This document shows, one piece after another, positions 57,153 through 64,000 of a stretch of DNA of 64,000 nucleotides. The stretch spans positions 310,001-374,000 of the forward strand of contig CAWBUS010000005.1 in NCBI GenBank assembly GCA_963792025.1. Reading direction: 5' to 3'. Both the position numbers and the translations under genes were made by a program. The notes under the pieces were generated by a model, which saw only the letters and a program-made list of their open reading frames with translations, had not been told where the DNA came from and did no database searches. The stretch comes from Ginsengibacter sp963792025 (GTDB lineage: Bacteria > Bacteroidota > Bacteroidia > Chitinophagales > Chitinophagaceae). The first letter of the stretch is position 1. Each line of letters begins with the position of its first letter.

Positions 57153-59592
57153 ATGTCCAATAAAATATCCTACAAACGCATTGATGTCTTTCAATCCTGG
57201 TCGGGAATCGCTATTGGGTTTACGCTTACAATTTGCCTGGTAAGAATATTTGAATACATGGCTGTAGCTTCTAAATTTTTTATTGCCTATGCTTACAAAT
57301 ATGAATTAGCAGGTTTGTTATATGATGTATGGGCTTGCTTTATTTATAGTTGTGTAATGCTGATTCCATTCATGCTTTTATACTTTATAAATAAACGTTT
57401 AGCACGTATCTTTTTTCATTTTGTAAATGTGTTATTTATAATGATGTACCTGGCTTTGCTGGTTGTTTTTTCTGAACGAACACGCCCGTTTGACCATGAA
57501 TTTTTCACGAGGAATGCGGCTGATTCGTGGCTTACCACCAAACAAATGCTCACCAGCGGATTTAAACTATACATCCCTTTCATTATCTATATCGCTTTAT
57601 ATTTTGTACTGTATTACCTGGTGTTTAAAAGAATGGTTATAAAGAAATTCCTGTCAGCCTCTTTAATTTGTATTTGCCTGCTTTCAGTTTTGTTTATTCG
57701 GTTTGCAATGCCCACACAAAGTAATTTCGCAAAAGCCGGAGGCTATTACCTCGAATGCAATAAGTTTAGTTTCTGGATAAAAGATAGCTACCACTATTTC
57801 AAAACAAAAGACAACAATACCGTTAGTAAGTTGAACAATAAACAACTTGAAAGCGAAATAGAATTTTATCAAAGAGAACATCCTTTTCAATTTACCAGCA
57901 GAGAGTACCCCTTGTTGCACTTGAACGATAGCAAAGACGTATTGGGCAGTTTTTTCAATCTTAATAAAACGCCACCTAACATTGTTATCCTTGTGGTGGA
58001 GGGGCTATCACGCGATTTCAGCGGCGACAAAGCTTATGCTACCAGCTTCACTCCTTTTTTGGATTCGTTATCAACTAAAAGTCTTGTATGGGATAATTTT
58101 TTGAGTACAGCGCCCGGTACGTTTGCAGCGCATCCTGCCATCTCCGGTTCGCTGCCTTACGGCAGGCGTGGCTTTTCATTGATGAGCGTAATGCCTAATC
58201 ATTTATCATTGATCAAAATACTTCGTTTAAATGGCTATCGCACGAATTTCATGATTGGCTTTAACCCCGACTTTGACAATATGGGCGGCTACATACGCCT
58301 GCAGGGAACTGATTTTATATTATCGCACTTCGGTCCAAAATATAAAGAAATGGGAGTCGGTTCAGGAGGCTGGTCAATGGGTTATCCCGATGATGCTTTA
58401 TTCAGCCGAAGCTTTGAAATAATGGACTCTGTGCCTAAAACGCCCTACTTAAATATTTATCATACCGCTACCTCTCACGAACCTTATTTGTTTGCACAAA
58501 AGCCAGAGTATGAAAATTTGTTTGACGAGAAGATGAAAAAAATTGTTGTATCGAAAGATATAAGAAGAACACTAAAAGCCACTAAAACTGTTCTCGTAAC
58601 TTTTATGTTTGCAGATGATTGTATAAAAAAATTCTTCGCTGATTATGCAAAGCGCCCTGAATATTCGAACACTATCTTTTTTATCACAGGCGATCATCAC
58701 ATAGGTTCATTTCCCTTCAACCGGTAATATTGACGATTATCATGTGCCATTAATAATTTATTCGCCAATGCTGAAAGCACCGAAGAAATTTTATTCGGTT
58801 AATTCACATAATAACCTTGCCCCTACTATTACTGCTCTCGTGTTGAATAATTATAAGATGCCCTATAACCCAAAGGAGGTAAATTGGTTGGGTGATGTTT
58901 TGGATACTGCTACCTCCTTCAGGAATGTACAGTCCATGCCCTTTATGGCGTGGAGCCGGGAGATCAATGATTATATTTATAAAGACTATATGCTTTCTGA
59001 AGGAGAGCTTTACAAGCTAACACCTGAATTGCTAATGGACGAGACTGAAAACGATTCAATAAAAAAACATATCACGCGATTACTGGAAAATTTTAAGATC
59101 ATCAATACCTATGTGTGCGACAGCAATAAAATTTATCCGCCAGAACCGAATCTTTTGCCGGGAAAAAAAGAATTGCTTTTCTCTTTTAACGACTCTGTTC
59201 CGAAAACTATTTTTACAAAAAGACAGGATACGAGTTTGATGCCTGACTTTATTATTCCAAGGCAATATAAATACCTGTATGTCGAAACATCTGCTGACGT
59301 ATTTCTTGCAACACCGGAAATAGAAAATCAGCCCGATTTTCGTTTAGCCCTCGTCGATAGAAATGGCATGAATAAAAAATTTCTTTATTGGAGTAAGAGG
59401 GATATTGTCTTAATGACAAAAAGTGAATACCAACCAAAGAGTTGGAATCACGTTTCCACTAACGACATGTTTACGCTTGATGATTACCGGAATTACAGTA
59501 ATGTGGTTTTTGAACTGGCTCTCTTCAATGTACGAACGCCGATCAATTTAAAAATGAAAGAATTGAAAGTAAATATTTACGGTATAAAGTAA
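57153..59592 (+). pseudogene. Third LTA-synthase-like gene, split by a frameshift
   Basis: The first part (57153-58727) encodes about 520 residues: five membrane helices, then a sulfatase domain with NIVILVVEGLSRDFSG (metal-binding Glu), STAPGTFAAHPAISGS (putative nucleophile Thr) and FFITGDHHIGS, and then stops. The second part (58744-59592) continues the same protein with VPLIIYSPMLKAPKK and a C-terminal domain. Deleting one T from the TT at 58716-58717 joins them as FPSTGNIDDYHVPLIIYSP, giving about 812 residues. Compared with the tandem pair at 34.8-39 kb it is longer and more divergent. It may be a true pseudogene or a base-calling error; all catalytic motifs lie on the 5' part. Confidence 0.8.
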
Positions 59593-59754
59593 ATATTTCT
59601 ATCAAAAGCTATTTGGAATTGAAATAGCAAGGATATTAACCCAACATGTCTAATAAAGTTTGCTTTCCAATTTTGACATTTAATTGTCTGGTTATTATAG
59701 ATACTTTAAACATAATTTTATCTAATCACTCTTTACCTAAAAAATAATTACATC

Positions 59755-60837
59755 ATGTCTTTTCAAATTAAAAATGTGGGACGCTGCTTACTCTTGCTAT
59801 TGGTAAGCGTTAGCTTGCTGCAGGCGTACCCGCAAAATACAGCAGACAATGTCAATCGCCCCTGGTGGAAAGAAGGTTCCCCTTTTAAGTTTGCAAAAAA
59901 TCCTAAGGCAAAACTGATGTCTTTAATTTCTGTAAAGGGAAATAAATTTATAAATGCAAAAGGAGATACTATTTTATTTCGCGGAGTTTCTATCGCCGAT
60001 CCTGATAAGATAGACCATGAGGGACATTGGAATAAAATACTATTTGAAAAAGTAAAAGAGATGGGGGTAATGTTGGTTCGCATTCCCGTGCATCCGGCGG
60101 CATGGAGAGAACGCACTCCGCTAAAATACCTTTCCCTGCTGGATTCGGCTGTAAGCTGGTGCACTGATCTCAATGTATATATTGATATTGACTGGCATTC
60201 CATTGGTAACCTGGAAATGGAACTTTTCCAAAATCCAATGTATAATACAACCCAAAAGGAAACTTACGAATTCTGGCAAACGATTGCAAGACACTTTGCC
60301 GGAAATAATACGGTTGCTTTTTATGAATTGTTTAATGAACCCACAACTTATCGCGGGCAATTGGGTAACATTAGCTGGACAGAATGGAAAAAGATAAATG
60401 AAAATATGATCAGCTTAATCAGGTCATTCGATACTGAGACAATACCGTTAGTAGCAGGATTTGACTGGGCCTATGATTTAACGCCTCTTCGTGAAGAGCC
60501 TATCAATGCTGTTGGAATCGGTTATGTAACTCATCCCTACCCCAATAAACGTACACAACCCTGGGAACCGAAATGGGAAGAAGACTTTGGTTTTGCGGCA
60601 CAACGTTATCCCATAATTGCAACGGAATTGGGCTTCACCGTTCGCAAAGGTGACCCCGAGGACGGCGCCGAAAATTACGGAACACGAATTACCAAATATC
60701 TCGAAAGCAAAGGTATCAGTTGGCTTGCATGGGATTTCGATCCTGAATGGGGACCCCAGTTACTAAGTTCCTGGGATTATGAACTTACGGGTAGTGGTAA
60801 ATTTTTTAAATCAGCTATGCAAAGTAAATCTAAATAA
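59755..60837 (+). CDS. Secreted glycoside hydrolase, GH5 type
   Basis: This 360-residue protein has a signal peptide (about 1-25, ending QAYPQ) and a TIM-barrel cellulase domain. The acid/base is Glu195 in ELFNEPTTYRG. The nucleophile is Glu291 in IIATELGFTV. VLIDIDWHS-like INVYIDIDWHSIG at about 140 and YVTHPYPNKRT at about 255 are further GH5 landmarks. It should cut beta-glucans or mannans outside the cell; the exact sugar is not determinable. Monocistronic by spacing. Confidence 0.88.
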   Translation: MSFQIKNVGRCLLLLLVSVSLLQAYPQNTADNVNRPWWKEGSPFKFAKNPKAKLMSLISVKGNKFINAKGDTILFRGVSIADPDKIDHEGHWNKILFEKVKEMGVMLVRIPVHPAAWRERTPLKYLSLLDSAVSWCTDLNVYIDIDWHSIGNLEMELFQNPMYNTTQKETYEFWQTIARHFAGNNTVAFYELFNEPTTYRGQLGNISWTEWKKINENMISLIRSFDTETIPLVAGFDWAYDLTPLREEPINAVGIGYVTHPYPNKRTQPWEPKWEEDFGFAAQRYPIIATELGFTVRKGDPEDGAENYGTRITKYLESKGISWLAWDFDPEWGPQLLSSWDYELTGSGKFFKSAMQSKSK

Positions 60838-60928
60838 GACGCTCGGGCAGCCAAAGGAAATGAGACTAACTGTTTTGACTACACGACGTTTTAGATGAGA
60901 ATGGTGATATTTCTATTCAATAAAATAT

Positions 60929-61750
60929 ATGAAACAATTTGATTCTCCCGTGGAAACGCATTATTTCCAGGAAGGTATTTTTGAACATATTATCCAGTTG
61001 CTGAAAGAGACAGGTAAAGAAAAAATTACCCGTGAAGACGTATCGTTGGTTGATGAATTTCATGTACGCGGCGGCGAAGTGTCACTGGAACTTGCTGCAG
61101 AAGCCGGTTTTGACAAAGATTCTCTTGTACTGGATGTAGGTTGTGGCATTGGCGGGCCATGCAGAATGCTTGCTGCAAAGTATGGCTGTAAGGTTACCGG
61201 ACTTGATCTTACACAAGAATTTATAAGAACGGCTGAATTATTATCGCGTGAAACCGGCCTGGGCAATCTTACGAACTTCGTGCAAGGAAATGCATTGAAT
61301 TTACCTTTTGAAAATGAAAGCTTCGATGCGGTATGGACGCAGCATGTTCAAATGAACATTGAAAATAAACATCAGTTTTATTCGGAAATAAAAAGAGTAT
61401 TGAAAAAGAAGGGCAGATTTATCTATTATGATATTTTCGGTAAGAATCACGCACCGCTGTATTTTCCCGTTCCCTGGGCTATGGATCAGTCATTGAGTTA
61501 TTTAATAACAGTAAATGAATTACATCATCTATTGACTTCATCAGGATTTACAAAAGTTAAAACAAAAGATCAGACACCTAAAGTCATCGCCTTTTTTAAA
61601 GATCTTATGGAAAGAAATGCCAAGGAAGGCCCGCCAAAAGTTGGCATATTTGTATTGATGGGCAAAAATACCAGCGAGAAACTTTCAAACCTTATCAGAA
61701 ATATAAAGGAAAACAGAATTGAATTACAAAGCGGCACATACGTGGGTTGA
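60929..61750 (+). CDS. Class I SAM-dependent methyltransferase, UbiE/sterol-type
   Basis: This 273-residue methyltransferase carries motif I VLDVGCGIGGPCRMLAAKYG, motif II VTGLDLTQEFI, motif IV-like AVWTQHVQMNI and a long C-terminal part for the acceptor. It resembles the family of small-molecule methyltransferases that act on sarcosine, tocopherol or lipid acceptors. No partner gene is visible. It converges with the outer-membrane protein gene six bases away. Confidence 0.82.
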   Translation: MKQFDSPVETHYFQEGIFEHIIQLLKETGKEKITREDVSLVDEFHVRGGEVSLELAAEAGFDKDSLVLDVGCGIGGPCRMLAAKYGCKVTGLDLTQEFIRTAELLSRETGLGNLTNFVQGNALNLPFENESFDAVWTQHVQMNIENKHQFYSEIKRVLKKKGRFIYYDIFGKNHAPLYFPVPWAMDQSLSYLITVNELHHLLTSSGFTKVKTKDQTPKVIAFFKDLMERNAKEGPPKVGIFVLMGKNTSEKLSNLIRNIKENRIELQSGTYVG

Positions 61751-61755
61751 TTGCC

Positions 61756-63297
61756 TTAAAAATCAAAAACAAAACCTGAATAAATCTTCCCATCGAAAAC
61801 TTTATTTTTTGAAACTCTCACGTCGTTAATAACGAGGTTATTATCATAGATGTAGGCAATCTTGAAATGTTTTAATTTAAATGAAACCGAGAAGCTTTGT
61901 TGTTTGAAAGCATATCCTGCAGCAATTATTCCGTTATTAAATGGCACATAATTTACGCCCAAGGAGGCATCATAAAATTCGTTGTCGGTGAACAAAGCAT
62001 CGGCACCAACATTAAGCCTGCCTCTTTTGTAACATAAGCCAACACCATAGGAGCGTTGTTTTATATACGATTGATTTGATGAATCAGCCACAAACTGATC
62101 CGCGTATAATTTGGTTCCGGCAACATTCATAACGGAGACGCCTGCCTGAAGAAAACTGTTGATTTTATAACTGAAAGATACATCAGCGTCAATACTTTGT
62201 TTTTTAACGCTATCATCCATAAAGAAGTTGTAGGCAGTATTGTCACTGCCATCCTGCTCCATCGCAACGAGATGAGGGTTATTAAATTTCTGCCAGATCG
62301 ATTTAATGCTTACGCCCACGCTTGCCTTGTTATTTATTTTATATACAGGAGCTACAAAGGCGGCAAATTCCTCTAATTTTTCCTGGTGATTTACGCCGGT
62401 AAAGAAGTTTCCGTTATTGGAGGCTCCTATCCCAATAACATCCATCTGTCTTGTTTGATCTTGCTTTGTATAGATTCCACCCAACCCTACAAATAATTGT
62501 TTAGCGACCTGGTAATAACCAGACAATTTTATATTATTCTTAAAATTGGCCAATAAACTAATGTTGTTTGGTTTACCCGTAAACGCAATAGCAGATGCAT
62601 TCCAAAATACGGCCTCTGAAAGGTTTCGAGAAGGTGCAAAATTGAAACCAGTATTGTCAGTGTTAGTTATAGGAGATGAGTGAAGAAACATCCCATACTT
62701 AATCTTCCCAGGATAAATAGTAGTTACTTTGAATAAGCCGACATTGGCAGTAGCAGCTGCGGTAACCAGTTTCTGAAATAAATTTATAAAAGAAACCGGA
62801 GCGAGTGCCGGGCTTCCAGGCGCTTTGCCGCTTATATCTTCCGGCGGCAGTCGATGAGCGGAATCCAATAATTGTTCTGAGAGTATATCAGGAAGTTCAG
62901 CGTTTTGGCAATTCTCTAATAGCTTCCATCCCTTTACGGTAACATACAATTTAGTTGGGTCTGTATTTCGTTTATCAAGGTCTTCAGAAATAAATATGCG
63001 CTCCACTCTTTTGCAACTGCTGCATTTTGTAATGATATACAATGAAACATCTTTGTCTCTCAAATCCTTTGCATCCCAACCTGTGTTTACCTGGAAAAAA
63101 CCCTGCGGCGTTGTTGTAGTTGCGACCGCAGCTTTGGGATTAAATGATGGAATAATAATAATGTTAACCGCGCCTCTCGTTGAGGTGGCAACTCCGTTAT
63201 TCATGCAACGCAGTGTGCCTTTAATAATAACATCTTGTGCAGTGCCTGCACCGTACCATAATGTGAACAGCGCAGTAATAAAAATAGTTGTTCTCAT
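61756..63297 (-). CDS. Outer-membrane beta-barrel protein with N-terminal Ig-like domain
   Basis: A 513-residue protein with a signal peptide (about 1-20). An N-terminal beta domain (about 20-135) with TTPQGFFQVNTGWDAKDLRDK resembles a CarboxypepD-regulatory-like fold. A barrel made of short alternating strands follows (NISLLANFKNNIKLSGYYQV, LNVGADALFTDNEFYDASLG) and ends in Phe (GFVFDF), as outer-membrane barrels do. Four cysteines occur in the N-terminal half, among them the CSSC pair. The start overlaps the stop of the upstream gene by four bases (ATGA), so they are coupled. A PorP/SprF role is possible but I do not see the family's typical size. Confidence 0.75.
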   Translation of the reverse strand: MRTTIFITALFTLWYGAGTAQDVIIKGTLRCMNNGVATSTRGAVNIIIIPSFNPKAAVATTTTPQGFFQVNTGWDAKDLRDKDVSLYIITKCSSCKRVERIFISEDLDKRNTDPTKLYVTVKGWKLLENCQNAELPDILSEQLLDSAHRLPPEDISGKAPGSPALAPVSFINLFQKLVTAAATANVGLFKVTTIYPGKIKYGMFLHSSPITNTDNTGFNFAPSRNLSEAVFWNASAIAFTGKPNNISLLANFKNNIKLSGYYQVAKQLFVGLGGIYTKQDQTRQMDVIGIGASNNGNFFTGVNHQEKLEEFAAFVAPVYKINNKASVGVSIKSIWQKFNNPHLVAMEQDGSDNTAYNFFMDDSVKKQSIDADVSFSYKINSFLQAGVSVMNVAGTKLYADQFVADSSNQSYIKQRSYGVGLCYKRGRLNVGADALFTDNEFYDASLGVNYVPFNNGIIAAGYAFKQQSFSVSFKLKHFKIAYIYDNNLVINDVRVSKNKVFDGKIYSGFVFDF

Positions 63298-64000
63298 TTT
63301 CTTTTGCGTTTAGCAGCATTGACTGGTATGGGGTTTAATACAAATTCAATATTATTTTCGCCGGATTCAATTTCAAATTGCTTTGCTTTATCCTCATAAG
63401 CAGGATTAGAAGTAATTAGCGTAATCCGGTCACCGAAATGATAATCAGGAATTGGAATTTCGAAACTCCCATCATTGATTGTTTTGGCAAAGTAGGGTGT
63501 TCCGTCAACGCTTACCTCTACATCTCTAATCGGCCGATCTGCAGCATCTTTAACGGTGCCGGTTATTCGAATAATTTTAGATTGATTTAAGGTAACATCG
63601 ATGGGATTGAAATTGGCAAGGAGTGTATCAACGGTCACACTTTTATATCCGTCACTTACTATATTTATGATAATCTTGTTGCGTAACTGATCGTAAGGTA
63701 TATCGGGGAATATTACCATCCCCTTCTCATTTATTGATGCATCCCGCTGGTAGTGCGGAAATGACAAGGTAACATTGCCTCTTGTTATAGGATTCTTATC
63801 CTGGTCAAATACCCTTATTGAAAGAAACTGGTCAGTTGACCCCTTTGGTAACATAAAGCCACCCAGCACTGTTAAAATAACTCCCACAACGGGGCCGGTA
63901 AATTTATAAGTAACGTTTGACTGAATTCCCTTTAGCGAAGCGTAGGAATTCATAATTCCAAAAATGAGCGCACTAGCTGCCATGCCGAATAGTATCAGCA
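63294..64000 (-). CDS. Membrane protein with CarboxypepD-regulatory-like domain (partial)
   Basis: The frame stays open to the window edge: in front of the Met at 63983 the codons continue (LILFG), so the true start may lie outside. The visible part has two membrane helices (to about residue 50 of the part after 63983), then two Ig-like beta domains; the second (IRITGTVKDAADRPIRDVEVSVDG) is a regulatory-like domain common in this phylum. The last residues are basic (AAKRKRK). It overlaps the barrel gene that follows by four bases, so the two form one unit, perhaps an inner-membrane-to-outer-membrane pair. Confidence 0.7.
   Translation of the reverse strand, partial: LILFGMAASALIFGIMNSYASLKGIQSNVTYKFTGPVVGVILTVLGGFMLPKGSTDQFLSIRVFDQDKNPITRGNVTLSFPHYQRDASINEKGMVIFPDIPYDQLRNKIIINIVSDGYKSVTVDTLLANFNPIDVTLNQSKIIRITGTVKDAADRPIRDVEVSVDGTPYFAKTINDGSFEIPIPDYHFGDRITLITSNPAYEDKAKQFEIESGENNIEFVLNPIPVNAAKRKRK

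Noticed and set aside
61756..63297. PorP/SprF assignment for the outer-membrane barrel
   Set aside because: The protein is much longer than usual PorP/SprF members and has an extra N-terminal domain; only a barrel is supported.
1..64000. tRNA or rRNA genes, phage or plasmid functions
   Set aside because: No clover-leaf-like sequence, ribosomal RNA stretch, integrase, capsid or replication gene was recognised by eye; a tRNAscan/Infernal run would settle small RNAs.

Overview
The window looks like chromosomal DNA of a member of the Bacteroidota, most likely a Chitinophagaceae-type soil or freshwater bacterium (the family is an inference). The support is a type IX secretion (T9SS) C-terminal sorting domain on a repeat protein, the linked lptD / amidase / MlaD / OstA envelope genes, a reg_prop hybrid histidine kinase, AT-rich spacers with few Shine-Dalgarno sequences, and repeated TAnnTTTG boxes, the Bacteroidetes -7 promoter element, in front of genes. 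I see no rRNA, tRNA, CRISPR array or prophage. It is mostly ordinary housekeeping and envelope DNA with one insertion sequence.

Layout. 0.2-3.4 kb: two unknown small genes, exonuclease III (xth) and an FAD-dependent geranylgeranyl-reductase-type oxidoreductase. 3.6-9.8 kb: a CHASE3/PAS sensor kinase, an IscA-type Fe-S carrier, a small membrane protein and a stand-alone methylmalonyl-CoA mutase catalytic subunit. 9.8-17 kb: an envelope block with an LptD-type barrel, divergent from N-acetylmuramoyl-L-alanine amidase, MlaD-family and OstA-like genes. 17-21.8 kb: a SET protein, an MFS exporter of the fosmidomycin-resistance type, a cytochrome b plus molybdopterin oxidoreductase pair and a 54-residue membrane protein. 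21.8-23.5 kb: an rluD-type pseudouridine synthase and a toxin-antitoxin pair with a frameshifted toxin. 23.5-29.8 kb: a minus-strand run of trmH-type methyltransferase, ubiA-type prenyltransferase, ruvX and def, divergent from mutS. 30-34.7 kb: a secreted GH13 amylase, tryptophan 2,3-dioxygenase, a CNNM/CBS protein and a PAP2 phosphatase. 34.8-39 kb: two tandem LTA-synthase-like sulfatase-fold enzymes. 39-43.7 kb: a methyltransferase, glmM, a complete ISAs1-type insertion sequence and a cysteine desulfurase. 44-51.5 kb: a GloVer-repeat T9SS substrate, a lipoprotein hydrolase and a large AsmA-like protein. 51.9-59.6 kb: a 1398-residue hybrid two-component protein and a third, frameshifted LTA-synthase-like gene. 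59.7-64 kb: a GH5 glycosidase, a methyltransferase and an outer-membrane barrel gene coupled to a gene that runs off the window.

How the genes fit together. The dominant theme is building and modifying the cell envelope: LPS export (LptD, OstA), lipid transport (MlaD), peptidoglycan hydrolysis (amidase, GlmM for precursor supply), AsmA, three phosphoglycerol/phosphoethanolamine-transferase-like enzymes, PAP2 lipid phosphatase and T9SS secretion. Fe-S metabolism appears as IscA and a cysteine desulfurase at separate sites.

Four reading frames are interrupted by apparent single-base shifts: the ParE/RelE-type toxin, the IS transposase, the T9SS sorting domain of the repeat protein, and the third sulfatase. 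The transposase shift sits on an A8 run and may be programmed. The other three may be true lesions or base-calling errors and should be settled with reads. I did not find a clearly new multi-gene system. The most useful leads are the broken sorting signal, the frameshifted genes, the exact IS insertion into a palindromic repeat, and the standalone mutase subunit.
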